Assembly: GCA_036172665.1 (NCBI GenBank) | Contig: CM069878.1 | Coordinates: 20,780,501-20,844,500, forward strand | Length of the DNA stretch: 64,000 nucleotides | Source of the DNA: Prosopocoilus inquinatus | Taxonomy: Eukaryota; Arthropoda; Insecta; Coleoptera; Lucanidae | Reading direction: 5' to 3' | Shown: positions 1 to 12,256 of the stretch, one piece after another | Layout: each line of letters opens with the position of its first letter | Position numbering within the stretch: the stretch's first letter is position 1 | The notes under the pieces: generated by a model | The model's input: the letters and a program-made list of their open reading frames with translations, nothing else | Told to the model about the DNA's origin: nothing | Database searches by the model: none | Position numbers and translations under genes: made by a program

Positions 1-28
1 TGAGTCGTTCATACTAATAATATGAACG

Positions 29-51
29 ATTCGTTCGTGAACGACACAACT
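29..51 (+). repeat. 23-bp direct repeat, copy 1 (partner at 4351)
   Basis: A 23-base string beginning ATTCGTTCGTGAACGACACA recurs at 4351-4373 with one mismatch. It contains the near-palindrome TTCGT(T)C(A/G)TGAACGA. Just upstream, positions 5-12 and 22-29 form another small dyad with the same half-site (TCGTTCAT/ATGAACGA). It could be a protein-binding dyad or the ends of an old mobile element spanning the first 4.3 kb. Neither is shown. Confidence 0.45.
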
Positions 52-380
52 CTACTATTTGATTTGAAGTGTCACATTTTGGCTTATGTTATAATGACTG
101 AAATTAATTTATTTAATTTTACTGCAATAGCCAACCTAATAAAATAAAATCATAACCAATTTGATGGTAAATAAATAAAAACAGATATAATATATTATTA
201 TTACTGTTTAAAATTGTTTCCTGCTCTTTACTATTACTAATTCTGTCGGTGTACTAATTTGTCATTTATTTAAAAATTACAGTTTAATGAAAATTTTATT
301 GTTTTGCATGAATCAAGGCCTACTATAACTCACATAAAAGTAACAAATAGAATAATTTATAACATATATAACATATTATA

Positions 381-1814
381 CAGTGATCGCCTTTTTATTT
401 ATGATTTTTCGAAAAAACTTTTTACGGTAATAACTTCTGCTTGTCTGAAAACCTATTTAGCTCCTATCAAATATACCCAGTGAATTTTACTAGAAAATGG
501 AGTTTTTCGAAATTGTCAAAATCGTAAAACTATTATTACTCTGAAACTAATCAAGATTTCAATAAGATTTCTTTAACCTGGGTTAGTTTCACCTTACTGC
601 ATAATATCAAGGCCAGAAAATAGCTTAATTTTCTTTCATTCTCCGAAAAATTGAATTTTTCAATTTTTAAGACATTCTCAAAATTACACGTACTCAAACT
701 TAATTTCAGAATTAAATTTTGTTTGGGTGAAAACTTTAAAGATTTATAATTGGAAAAAATAATAAAGATTAATTACTGCTTGAGCTTGATATATTGTATT
801 ATTTAGCGAAAGGTAATATTTCTACCTAATTTTTACGTTTCTGATGCAAGGTCCTTTTTAAGAGAAATGTTTTAAATTAATTCCTAATATGCATTTAAAC
901 GACTTTCAACAGCTCTAATTTACCCTTGTAAGTGACTTACTTTCACAAGAACCCTATAAATATTCTTTTACAGCTACCTAAATTAGGAGTTTCTTCTTAT
1001 TTAGTTTACGTATTTAGTCAATTAAGAAGGCCGAATATGAGATGGTCATCAACTGAAATTACTAAAACCTTTTTCATAGAAGGAATAAAGAAGACTTTAA
1101 ATCACATTATAATATAATATGAAAGGTGGTTTTACATTTTAAAGTAATTTAAAGTCAAGTCTTATTACTAAAATAGCCCTTCAGTAATTTGATTTGACAA
1201 TAAAAAATCCACAGCCGTCTCATATTCTGCTACTGACTTGAACATGCAAGCACGCACTGTGAACGAATATTTACAGGCTCTTTGTGAAAATGATTCATTA
1301 ACAGAAATAGATTAGAGTTTTTAGAAGTTGTTTAAATACGTTTTAATTATCTTTGAAAAATATTTCTCTTGAAAGGCACCTTGCATCAAAAACGTAAATA
1401 TTAGGAACAAATATTACTCTCTAAATAATATAACATTTCACGCGGTAATTAATCTTCTTTATTACTTTTCCCAATTATAATTATTTAAAGTTTTAACCCC
1501 AAAAAAATGTTTTTAAATTATGTTTAAATACGTGAAATTTTGAGAGTATTCTAAAAATTGAAAAAATCAATTTCTCGGAAGATTAAAGAAAATTAATCTT
1601 CTAGCCTTGATATTATGCAATAAGGTGAAACTAACCCAGGTTAAAGAAACCTGATTGAAATCTTGATTTTCTATCTAAGTAAAATTCTTTCGGTATATTT
1701 GATAGAGGCTAAATAGGTTTTCAAACAAGCAGAAATTCTTACCGTAAAAAGTTTTTTCGAAAAATCAAAAATAAAGATTTTTCCCATTTGATGCAGACTT
1801 TTTGGTGATCATTG
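381..1814. mobile_element. Foldback element with long inverted arms, family A copy 1
   Basis: The left end CAGTGATCGCC and the right end GGTGATCATTG are imperfect inverted ends, each bordered by TA (379-380 and 1815-1816). Inward, the arms keep matching in reverse complement over roughly 450-600 bases. Examples are the shared segments with TTTTTCGAAAAAACTTTTTA, AACCTGGGTTAGTTTCACCT and TTACGTTT(C/T)TGATGCAAGG. TA duplication plus CAG/CTG-like ends suggests a nonautonomous Tc1/mariner-type foldback, but no transposase is present. A second, right-truncated copy starts at 21281. The short open frame at 932-1117 lies between the arms and looks fortuitous. Confidence 0.75.
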
Positions 1815-3865
1815 TATATTTTTGAAAAGCTTGAAAAATACTCTTTTTAACGATGTCAAAGCCAACTATAACTTCTGTTTAAAAAAACAAAGGTTGGGTT
1901 AATATCTCGACTATTATGAACTTCTCATTTAATTTAATTAAGAAACCATGATCTGCGTTAAAAGTCGAATAAAGCGTGTAATTATCATTGTTTAATATCT
2001 TTAAAAATAAAAAAGTTGTTTGCATTTCAAAATTTGGTGAATATTTCGTTTTTTGACTGTACCACAAAAACAGTAAGAAACAGCAAATTTTTGATTTAAC
2101 CATTGAAATTGACATAAAAGGTTGACCCAATATTGCGTGCTTAGTTTTTCTGTATTTCCATTATTAAGGGACTTACCTATAGAGAATACCATCGAAAATG
2201 GGACACCCTGTGCACGTTAACAAACAGACCTCTGATGTAAGTTATATCATTGAAAAAGTAGTGACCATGGGCGTAGCTAACCCCTACCTCACGGAGCGAT
2301 AAGAAATTTTCAATTCTGTATCTGTACATACTTTGCCAAATAAAGAAAAAAGTTGGGTTGTTGACTAGAAGATGATAGAAAATCTGAAGTAAATTGATAC
2401 CATCGAAGAAGATAAGAAAAATGAGGTAATGGTGGAGAAGAGACGGAAAGAAAGCTGCAAAAGGTCAAGGGAAAAGAAAAGAAAGACGAGGAAAGACAAA
2501 ATAAGATAAAACATTAATACAGGGAATCGTGGTTTCAAATCCCGTAGGTGATAGAATTTTTCTGTCTTCTTGTTAGTGTTTCCTTCTTTGTATTAATTAA
2601 TTTAATTCAGTACTACCGTATTCTTCTCTTTAAATTTAAGATAAATAGAATTCAAAAGAAGAAAAAAAAACAAACGGATATAATTGTTTTAAGGACACCT
2701 AAGAAGAAATGGAAGCAAGAAAAGATCAAGGGGGGTAAAGATGAGCGAAAGAAAATGTGGGGTCCAACAGCAAAAACAAGAGAAAAGCTCTCCTACCAGT
2801 TGTGCAAATAATTCTGAAAGGTGGAAGACGTTTAAACAAGATACAAAAAGTGATGTTACAGTGGCAACTTCTTCAAGAAACGAAATTCTAGAAATTCTTC
2901 CAGCTGCATTCAAATTGACTGTCTCTTTCCTAAACTTAAATAAGTTATTAGCTTAGTTCTTTTTTTCTTTCTAGTGTTTAAAATTTTTTATTTCTTCAAA
3001 ATTTTTAATATTTATCTGTTGTTTCGATTTCTAATAATTCCTCATATTTTATTTTATTTTCTTCAGCTGGGTTCAGTTTAGTTGGTTTGGTTTGACCTTA
3101 AAACGTTTTTAATATTTCATATTCTATGATTAAAAGAAGTTGGGCTTAGTTTAGCAGGGTCGGGCTCGCTTAGTTTTGGTTGTGTTAGGTTCACTTAATT
3201 GTGATTTAGTTCGGTTACCCTTTGAATATTTTTTTTTTTAATTTTTAAAGATATTTAAATTTGGTGGGCGCTACTGCCAACATTGGTCAAAAGGTCGTCC
3301 ATATAAAAATTTCACATGACAATTTCGGAACCTATGGGATATTTGTGTTTTTCATCGAGAGTGAGCTGCTGCATTGCTTTGAGTGTCAAATATGCAAGTG
3401 CCGTGCCGCAAGTAACGGTAGTCAATTCAGAAGTTTTTATTGGTTCTTCTTCGCACATAAAATTCTCTGAAGCGGTGTTTCTAAATTTGGAACAAGCTCC
3501 TGCCGGTACATTCTGGCTAGGTCGAAGGTTAATGCAAATTTAAACGTTCGAAATCTTGCAACTATTTCAAATTGATCTTGCTGAAGCTGCGGACCTTACT
3601 GCCAGTGTATCATTTAAAGAGATTTCAGAAAATCATCTTGCGGAACCGTCAAATACAACACGAACCCTTGTGGTGACACCGCCTTCCTTCACGACCACGT
3701 GATGCAGTAAATTAAAATGAATAACTCCTTTTCATTCTTCTTCATTTAATATCAGCTTCATTTGCCCCAATTCTAAGTATTCTCTTAGAAATTCCTTGCG
3801 GTTAGCCATCAACCGGGGGTTGCTTATTTAATTTTCTTTTTTCTTTTTAAGGCGTATGAATACGA
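1815..3865. other. No gene seen; element end and low-complexity DNA
   Basis: 1870-2210 ends in GGGACACCCTGTGCA, which resembles the ends of the foldback families elsewhere here, so it is probably a truncated element. 2380-2800 is purine-rich (GAAGAAAA-type). 3060-3220 is a degenerate GGTT/TTAG-rich tract. Short overlapping open frames in the region have no recognisable domain. Confidence 0.4.
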
Positions 3866-3992
3866 ATTCAGAAGCCAAGTACAGGATACAGGGTGTTCAT
3901 GGGAAACCGCTACAACAACTTCTTCGTCAGAATACAAATAAGAAAGTTAGTTACTGCAGCTGCTTCCCTGTATCCCTTCTTGGCTTCTGAAT
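3866..3992. mobile_element. Small hairpin element (about 127 bp)
   Basis: ATTCAGAAGCCAAG followed by ..GGATACAGGG at the left returns in reverse complement as CCCTGTATCC..CTTGGCTTCTGAAT at the right. The inside carries the words GGTGTTCATGGGAA and ATACAAATAAGAAAGTTAG. These also occur at the right end of the 15973-17133 cluster, so this is a miniature relative or a deletion derivative of that family. Confidence 0.55.
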
Positions 3993-4350
3993 AGGTAAAA
4001 ACTATCGCACCGTCTTCCATCCCCTTTGTTTTTCTTGGTACGTACCAAAACGCAACTAGTCTCCGTTAACAATGATGTCATTGTTAACATCCACATTTTT
4101 CTCAAAGTTTGTACATGTGATTTATTTTTTCGAAGTTAAGAGCTAGGATGTTCTTTAAGTTGCGATTTCAACTTATTCTGTCCTTTTTGGACATTAATGG
4201 CGGCAGAATCGGTTCCTTTGTGACGTTGTAAGTATCACTTGCGACGGACACTAGTTGCGTTTTAATTAAATTACTATTTCAACACCTTGTAATTTCTTTT
4301 TCTAATTTACTTGATTTGATTTTACCAAATAGATTAGTTGGAAGTAATTC

Positions 4351-4373
4351 ATTCGTTCATGAACGACACAACT
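4351..4373 (+). repeat. 23-bp direct repeat, copy 2
   Basis: Matches 29-51 with one mismatch, keeping the dyad TTCGTTCATGAACGA and the tail CACAACT. It is followed by TATAAAAGG, a TATA-like word, which would be compatible with an element promoter. That reading is inference only. Confidence 0.45.
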
Positions 4374-4673
4374 ATAAAAGGCAAAACACATTACTATCTC
4401 GTGGTTTCGGTAAGGATACGAGTTGAGGCTTTCACGAATATTTTGATGAGAAAGGTTCTTGTTGATTTTGACTTAATTTATTTAGCTAAATACTAATACA
4501 AATACGGGTACGGTGATGATGGCGTCCTATCCTGACTTCCTCGAATATCGTCGGATACGATGAACAGCAAAAGCTTGCCTTCATAAGTGCTTGGTGCGAT
4601 CCAGAAGTTCGAATTTTAGTATTTGCTATTGTACGGCCTATCGGAAATAAAAATGTAAAAATGATGATCAAAC

Positions 4674-4931
4674 ATGCGTTCCATAGATAACAAGAATGAA
4701 AACGTTTTATTTTGGCCAGATATGGCAAGTGTACATTATAGTAAACACTTCACCGATTACTTAAATTTGCAGAATGTAGATTTTATTTCCAAGGACAAAA
4801 ATGCTCCTTCTGTCCCTCAGGCGAGAGGTATTGAGAGATTTTGGACATTGTGTAAAAGAGAATTTATAAAATGTAAAAATAAATCCAAAAACCTCACAGG
4901 ATGTAAACGTATGTGGAATCGTTTAAGCTGA
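4674..4931 (+). pseudogene. Tc1/mariner-superfamily transposase, C-terminal relic
   Basis: The frame encodes about 85 residues with the block LFWPDMASVHYSKHFTDYL and then NAPSVPQARGIERFW. A W-P-D motif followed by N-x-P-x-x-P-x-x-R-x-I-E-x-F-W is the pattern around the second and third catalytic acids of Tc1/mariner-type DDE transposases. Counting from the open frame, D16 and E54 are separated by 37 residues. The first catalytic Asp and the N-terminal DNA-binding domain are not found upstream, and the frame closes soon after the motif, so this is a fragment. The family assignment rests on motif recognition, not alignment. Confidence 0.6.
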
Positions 4932-7900
4932 AAATTTGTAGTAGTGTCTGGATTGGCTGTTATGAGGTTCGCGAGAAAAAGACTTCTCAAGATTGGCATG
5001 TATGGAATAAAGGGAGCGAATTTAATATAGAATTAAGTATTTGCAAAAAGGTTATAAAGTAATAAATAACTTAGAGGAAAACTAGTTTTCTGTATAACAC
5101 TATAAGCAATTAGTACAGCTACTTATTAGCCACCCCCTTATCTAACGTCTTATTAACTAAAGTCCGCATATCACATGAACCGTAATATTGATGAGACCAG
5201 CTTTTCTATAAGCATGCATTTATAGTAACACACCATTGTCACTTCACGCATTCACGCGATATCACATGTTGTTACGTGTCATCAGGCGCTCAGATTTTTT
5301 GTTTTTGCAATAGCTTTTCAAATGCGCCCTGCTTTAGCATCTCAAGTTATGTTCATGATCCTTAGTTTTGTTTCCCGTCACTTCAAGCAAAGTACATGCG
5401 TTTTCTAAATCTCCTGATGAGGATGAACTACTGTTACAGTTATGAGAATGACCAGTTATTGTAATTATTTTGTAGATGTTTTAACAGAAGCATGTTACTC
5501 CAATTTATAAATAGTTTATTCTATATTTTCTTTACATTTAGATTATGAATGATTAAAAGTAGATCTGTTCGAAGAGTCATCCAATTTGCTTAGAATCTCA
5601 TTCGAAATAGTGGAGTAGCTTAAAAGATTTCCCGGAAACTATTTCTGTAGTCGTAATCCCATTGAACAGAAACTTGCGCTTATTAATTTAATTAAGACGT
5701 ATAATGTTGAAAGCCAGTATGGCCGATATAAGAGCTGCATACATTATTTAGACCACGTTAGTGACTCCGGCGCGTATAACGATGCAGGCTGCTATATTCA
5801 TGACCCGCCCTGATCGTTACAGCTCCGTATTTCGAGTACACATGCCGCCTCCTCGTCCGCGTTGGCCATGTTACATCGTTTTATCTTTTGATGCATAGCT
5901 TAATTTAATTTACCAAAATTTAATGGCTGTTCCGAATTTATTTTTATTGCTCTTTTAGCGGAGTGGAAAATGTTTAAGGGAGCTCCAGCAAGGTTTACAT
6001 CGCGTGTTACTCCTGTTAAGCCATTCAGAGCTTAATATCGTTTTTATTCTGTATTCTTTAAAACAGAATGCAAACTTGTGGTGCATATTTCTGGACAAAA
6101 GTCATACGATTTATGAGTACATAACATGGATGTATATATGATTACATAAAATTTTAAATAAAAGTTAACCATTCGCTGTAATGATACAAACAGATAATTT
6201 TTCAATGGGCAATATTAAAGATCTAACCAAATCAAATGTGTGTGATTTGTACCGATCTCATTCAGGACATTGCGTATTAGTTTACCCAGAGCCTCCGAAA
6301 TTTTATGCGTTCGTTGTTTGAAATCTGTAATTTTTTTTATCGTACGTTCCAGAGAACATCCGTATCAGACTGTTTCGATTATTCTGCCGGGATCTATTTC
6401 CTATTCTTCTGAATAACACACATATCCGTGCTCTCATTCAATTTATCAACGGCGCCCTTGTTGATTTCTATTAGAAAAAGCGTCGAGTTCCGCCGTTCTG
6501 CGTCGTATTTTCAGTAGAAAGTTCTTCGTATACAATGAATACGCGTAACTTCAGCATTTTTCTGTTGCAATACGACTTTATTGATTTGAGTCTTTTTATG
6601 CTTATTTGCAGCTCTGCAGTTTCTGAAATTCTTAAGTTTATAAGAGATACTTGTAAGCACAGGGTTGCTTTAAAAAATGAATTTAGTGTTTCAAATAGCT
6701 GTAACATACATCTGTAATATTCATTAGCTTTTCAACAATTATATCTCCAAAATTAAGATGTATAGAATTTTTTTCGGTAATATTTCGCCTTGACGCTAAA
6801 TAATAACATCTAAAAACCCACGCTTTTACTCCATCAAGTTGAGTCATAGCACCACATGCTAACCTATGGCACTGTCTGCTATCAACTCGTGAAGGTAGAC
6901 TTTGAGAGTTCTCGTTACTGCCCAAAATTCATAATTTTAATTTTATGGAATTATCACACTTGCTTGAAGCATGACATTTGCCACAGAATAAACAATTTTA
7001 TTGCGAAAGATGCGGTAGCTTTATTTATTAAAAACTTTACGATTCTTTTTCGAATATATTTTATTTTAATTTTTAAAAATAGTTGTTTTCACCACCTTTT
7101 CTTGTTTATAATTAAACAGAATTGATCAGTAACATAAATTTTTCAAAACGTCTTCCGATCTCTGTACCAATACTCATATTTTCCTTTGGCGCAACTTCAA
7201 GGAAAATTTTCAACTCCAGCGAAACTGCTTAATTCAATATGCTACTTTTATTCAAACGCAGAACTTTCCCATAAACAACTTTCATCCATTCATGAATTGC
7301 TTTTGGCCAGCTGCCTTCTTTAGTAAATAAATTTATAAAAATAGTTCCTGTTTTTATTTGATAACGAAAAGATAAGTCTGTGCAAAGTCTCTCTATTATA
7401 AAGGACTATAGTGATACTTTCTGCTCGAGAAAATGAACGAATGTTCCTAAATGATGTCACGATTTATTTGTTAGTTGTCACCTGGCATTTGAGATCGTAC
7501 ACGTCCAGCTACTTTCTGGTTTAATGTAGCTGCTAGCCGCTTTCACTTTATTTTCTAAGTTTATAATTCAAGCACAATTAATTAGATTTGAAATTTTGTT
7601 TGATAAATGTGTAGTTTGCTGCAAAAAGGGTCGTTGTCATTCAGTGAAGCTTAGCAAATCAGCATCGTTATTTTCGGACATTTGGACACAATATATCAAG
7701 TTTTCTGCAGGTAAAATGCTTTGGAGATATTAACCACATACTCAACAAATATTTGTCAAAAAAATATACTGAAACTGGTTTTACAAAACTAAAATAATGC
7801 ACAAATTCCCTTAGGAGTCGTTTACTTTTCTTTACACTCAATAATACCTCATTTTCTTCATACAGTGACATTATTTTATTAAGCAATGTATCCTTATGTT

Positions 7901-8228
7901 GCTTTCTAAAATAATCATGTCAAACCATGGCAACCTGGAATGTACTGCGGCTTGCAAAAAAATCGCGTACACCTGCTTTTCGTTGTATTAAGTTGGTCTT
8001 GAGATTTAATTAGTCAGTGACAAACAATTAAAATTCAGACTGACAGAACGAGTAGTAGCGAATGATTATAGCTCTTAAATAATAATACTATGATGCACAA
8101 ATAATATGTGGGAAGAAGAAAAATTTGCAAATAGAAAATATGGTTGAAGATACGATGTCCAAAAATGAAAATTTTTAGAAAAATTTTCATTATGCTTTGA
8201 CAGCAAGCATGGCCGCCTTGCATGGGGG
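4932..8228. other. No gene or clear element seen
   Basis: AT-rich DNA with scattered short open frames (none above about 90 codons) lacking recognisable motifs. 5760-5900 is locally GC-richer. I see no convincing inverted repeat, tRNA or microsatellite here. Confidence 0.4.
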
Positions 8229-9161
8229 ACTTATTAGGAGCAAATCCCGTTTCAATTTGTCTATCCTACTGCAATGTCAGGTCAAAAAGCGATAGTAAGA
8301 TGTCGCTATTTTATCTGTTCATCATCTCTTACATCGCAATTGCGAATAAATTGGACAAGTCGTTTTTGTTTGCAGTGGAAATGTCGAGCTACGTCTCTGC
8401 TGAAGAAGCCCCAAGCAGGGCTGAAACAGCTGTCCAGAGGCTGCTCGAGGTATTTACTGCAATCAAAAACGATTTGCACAAAATTTTTCTAGTAATTTTT
8501 AATGTTGATATGCAGTGGATTTTGATATTTGTGAACCGTTTGCTACTCTATAAAATACCCATTGCGATAGTGTTTCCGTCAATGATTATTTTTGCGCAAA
8601 CGGGTGCGTCGTGCGAATCGGGCGTAAAAATACACATTGCGATAGTGTTTCCGTTAGCCTTACCCAGGAACAACGACGTGGTGCACTCACTGAAATAATA
8701 TTACAAATAAACACCCCGATGGGGAGAGGCAAGGGGACTTATCTAAAACAAGCACCCCGAAAAGAACAGAAACCTATAACCTACGTGGTTTTTCCTGGGT
8801 AAGGCTAAAGATAGGTTATGCGAAAATTCATCGTCATCGGCAAGGAATCCAAAATAAGAAAGCTTTTAGAAAAATTTTCTGCAAATCGTTTTTGATTGCA
8901 GTGAAAACCTCGAGCAGCCTCTGTTCAGCTGTTTCAGCGCTGCTTGGGGCTTCTTTAGCAGAGACGTAGCTCGACATACCCACTGCAAACAAAAACGACT
9001 TGTTCAATTTATTCGCAATTGCGATGTAAGGGTGATGAACAGATAAAATAGCGACATCTTACGATCGCTTGCTACTTATTAGGAGCAAATCCCGCTTCAA
9101 TTTGTCTATCCTACTGCAATGTCAGGTCAAAAAGCGATCGTAAGATGTCGCTATTTTATCT
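8229..9161. repeat. Inverted-repeat cluster (family B) with an extra direct copy
   Basis: 8287-8497 is repeated in reverse complement at about 8868-9071. The shared words include AAGATGTCGCTATTTTATCT, GAGCTACGTCTCTGCTGAAG (one difference) and CTCGAG. A third piece at 9074-9161 repeats 8229-8318 in direct orientation. Between the arms, CATTGCGATAGTGTTTCCGT occurs twice (8561 and 8636). An inner dyad pairs GCCTTACCCAGGAA with TTCCTGGGTAAGGC. A 158-codon frame runs across the left arm and the spacer, but its sequence is explained by the repeat. A weaker copy lies at about 31600-31733. Confidence 0.7.
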
Positions 9162-9163
9162 GT

Positions 9164-9310
9164 AAAATAAGGAAGTTGATATCACTTTCGGCGAAACTGG
9201 AAGTCCCATAACAACCAGCAGTATGTTGGAAAATCCCACTTTTGTTTAACTTATTGTCTCCAAAATTGAGGATTCTAGAAGGGAGAGCACATGGCGCGGG
9301 ACACTCTGTA
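9164..9310 (-). mobile_element. Solo arm of the 50889-51455 foldback family (family C)
   Basis: Reads AAAATAAGGAAGTTGATATC, then a GGCGAAACTGGAAG-like stretch, then TATTGTCTCCAAAATTGAGG, TTCTAGAAGG and CATGGCGCGG, in the same order as the right arm at about 51290-51455. The left half is absent, so this is a truncated copy abutting the family B cluster. Confidence 0.65.
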
Positions 9311-10197
9311 TATTCTGTATTCTTTATAAAAAAATGTCTTGAAACTTTCTTTGTAACTTCGGTAATTATTGGGATTTAGCACGAAAACGCAATGTTGGGA
9401 CATCCTGTATATATTGATATAATATACCTATAAAATAAAATAATTAAAATATTGGGAAACACTGTGCGGAATGATACTGGCGCGGTATCATATCAGTCGG
9501 CGTGTCAAACACCAACTACACAGGCGTCATTAACCTTGCTAAGTATTTCTTTGTGGCTATTTCTGCAGTTCCAAACAAGTGAGACTTCCGATTTTTTCTT
9601 TTTGGCTATGATATGGTAGTCTCCAGAAAATACCCGCAGAAGGTAGCACTTCATGTTCACTTATACTGAGGTTCTGTTATTTGCACATAGTAAAAAATAT
9701 ACAGATTGACTGGTAAGTCTACGTATTCCTTTGGGGGCGTATTAGTAGAGCTCATTTGTAATTGATTTGACCATAATATGTATTTTACAAAATGCAGTAG
9801 TTTGTGAGATATTTTAATTTTTGTGTTTTCCGCACCCTGCTACCCTTTATCTAAAATTACTCAGAAAGAATAAAAGTTTTTCTTAATATTTGTATTTTCC
9901 TGGTTAGACTATCTACGAAACATTTACTTCAAAACGTTTGTAAGTTTGAAATACAATGACTTAAAAGATACTTTTCTAAAAAAAATCCAACCTACTTGGA
10001 CATTCCTTCCGATTTATTTCCAAAATTTGATAATATAATCTGCTTGCTTTTATTCTAAAAACTTCTTTGATTTATTGCCTTTCAAGCGAGGTGTTAAGTT
10101 TTAGTAGAAATCTATATACATCATACTGCCATAAATGCTGCATTATCTATTATAAGCTTCATTATTATTGTTAATTAGTAGTGCTAGGGTCATAAAT

Positions 10198-10529
10198 TGT
10201 ACTATGGGGCAGCGCTAGAGAGAGAGAAGAGAGAACCGACCGCGAACAGAGTTCCGGGAGTGACAGTCTTGGGACAAGGCCTGGAAAAAGCAGGAGCGCC
10301 GAAGGACAGCGGTTCAGAAATTCGACAATCAATGCGCCCAAAGCACGCCCCCTACAAACACTTAGTGTTTAAATAAAGAATTTCCATAGAAGTCAGTGTT
10401 TCCTTATAATTAGTAAGGGTAAGTCGTCTTCTTTTTTTTCTATTCTAGGCCACCCTTAGAGGTACCACAAGCGAGGGTTCTATCTAAGCTACCCCCTAGC
10501 GGGCTTCATTTCCCAGGTGGCCCGTGACA
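10198..10529 (+). mobile_element. Possible solo LTR or LTR fragment
   Basis: This segment is GC-richer than its surroundings. It starts TGTACTATGGGGCAGCGC and ends GGCCCGTGACA, so it has TG..CA-type borders. It contains AATAAAGAATTTCC (polyadenylation-like) followed by CAGTGTTTCC, the order expected for R/U5 of a retroviral-type LTR. No matching target duplication is obvious at these borders, and no PBS, gag or pol adjoins, so the ends may be off. A GC-rich noncoding retroelement end of another type is an alternative. Confidence 0.4.
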
Positions 10530-10624
10530 ATACTTCCATCATCAATAATTATTAAGTGCGGGGTAGTATATTAATTGTTTTCAATGTAAGTGGATAACAG
10601 CTTCTGTTAAGTATTAGATTTATA

Positions 10625-11619
10625 CCGGGTGGAAAGTTTCAAACCCGAACATAGCAACCTTGCATAGAGTATTACGTTAATGTAGATTACTGCTCGCCGT
10701 TTAAAGTTACAAAAATGGTAATGGTATTAAATGAAAAATAAAATTAAGGCCAATACTATCATCTTAAAATTATTCCTATTGTGTTAACACTTTTGAAATA
10801 GAAATTAAATTTTTAAATTTTAAAAGAAAAATGTAGTCGCCTTAATATGCCAGATTTGAAGTTTGCAATTCAATAACCAGAATTTTATACTATAGGCTTT
10901 TTATTCAAAATAAAATTTCGTGCATCTGTATAGCATACTGACGATGAAAAACTGTTACGATTTATTTATTTGCACCTACATTGCTTCACAAAATATTTTT
11001 CCTACTTTGTTGATGACAATTGAATTTGTGGAATTAATGTGGTTTTTATTTTTAATCTTTACAGTTATGTGTTACTTATTCTTGAACAGTGCGAAACTTA
11101 TTTAATTCTTAGTACTATTGAATTTATAACTGATTTAGTATCGAGTTATGTCGATATCGATTGCCCATGGCATTCTATCAAGTTTATTGATAGTATCAGA
11201 AACCATAGTTGGAAACAACAGTATTTTTGTATGCAATAACACAATTATCATTCTAATAAAGAATTAATTGTTATAGCTTAAACAACAAAAGTACCTACCT
11301 ATTATTTGCTCCTAACAATAATTCATAATACTTTCTGACAGACGCATGACGTATAAATTATTTTCCATTAATAGAAAGAACTGAATGTTTCCACTCTGAC
11401 ATAGGCGACTAAATTTTTCGCTTAAAGTTTGAAAATTTAATTTATATTCCGAAAGTATTAATATTGAGGAATAATTTTAACACGATAATATTGTCCATAA
11501 TTTTCTCTTTTCTTTAATACCATTGCCATTTTTGTGTCTTCAAATGGCGAGCAGCAATTCACAGAATCATAGTTTTCAATACCAGTTTGCTATGTTCGGG
11601 TTTGAAACTTTCCACCCGG
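10625..11619. mobile_element. 1-kb foldback element, family D copy 1
   Basis: The ends CCGGGTGGAAAGTTTCAAAC and GTTTGAAACTTTCCACCCGG are perfect inverted repeats flanked by TA (10623-10624 and 11620-11621). The match continues inward: CCCGAACATAGCAA, a GCTCGCC(A/G)TTT-like word and ATGGTAATGGTATTAAA recur in reverse complement near 11520-11590, so most of the element can fold. A second copy sits at 45977-46952. The open frames at 10920-11239 lie in the loop and have no domain. Confidence 0.85.
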
Positions 11620-12189
11620 TATAAACTGCAATTGAGACATCCCTCAAAAAGACCCGTAATTTCACAAAATCGGAAATTAATCAAAATTGTTCCAGTGTAA
11701 GCTCAAAATTTGAGTTTTTGTAAGCCGATTCTTCAGTACCAAAGAGAATTAATGGAAGGTGTTTTTTCTTTCAAAAGATAGCCGTATTAAATGATATTTG
11801 TATTAAACTTAGTTCCAACCAAAAACTGACACATGCGGTTTCTCAAATTATCTGATTCAATTATTAATAATTGAATAGTAGGACTTGTTCTGGTCAGATA
11901 TGTATGAACTCCAGATTAAGATACGTTTAAAAATCTAGTTACAAAATACCTTTTACAACATTAGCAAAAGCTTAATAATTGTCGATGTCAAACACTGCTG
12001 TCGTTAATTGTATTTTTCTGAATTAAGCCTTTTCGCTTTCTTCTTAATTTTTGATCATGTTGTTAAGTTTTTGTTCCTGTTAGTCTTCCTATTGTCCTTT
12101 TCAGAGTTAGTGAAACGGAAATACGAAGAAAAGCACGTTTTTACGTACGAGCCAGAGATAACCACTTCGAAAATCAAATTTAAACGTCT

Positions 12190-12256
12190 GAACGGTCCAA
12201 GTGGTAAGAAACCGGCCTTGCAATCGTAAGGTCGTGAGTTCGCACCGCGCTCGAAA
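12190..12256 (+). repeat. tRNA-like head of a SINE
   Basis: GGTCCAAGTGGTAAG (12194-12208) fits an RNA polymerase III A box. GAGTTCGCACC (12235-12245) fits a B box (GGTTCGANNCC-like) 27 bases later. The intervening CCTTGCAATCGTAAGG resembles an anticodon arm, but its loop is 8 bases and the acceptor stem does not pair cleanly, so a functional tRNA is unlikely. The downstream 180 bases (to about 12440) may be the SINE body. The 73-codon frame ending at 12229 overlaps this head and is not credible as a gene. Confidence 0.55.

Noticed and set aside
2520..2555. B-box-like word GTGGTTTCAAATCCC
   Set aside because: No A box at the right distance upstream and no cloverleaf; a chance match or a very old SINE scrap.
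8222..8698. 158-codon plus-strand frame as a gene
   Set aside because: It lies across the family B arm and spacer, which recur inverted and direct nearby. It has no domain and begins with a composition-driven stretch; I kept only the repeat.
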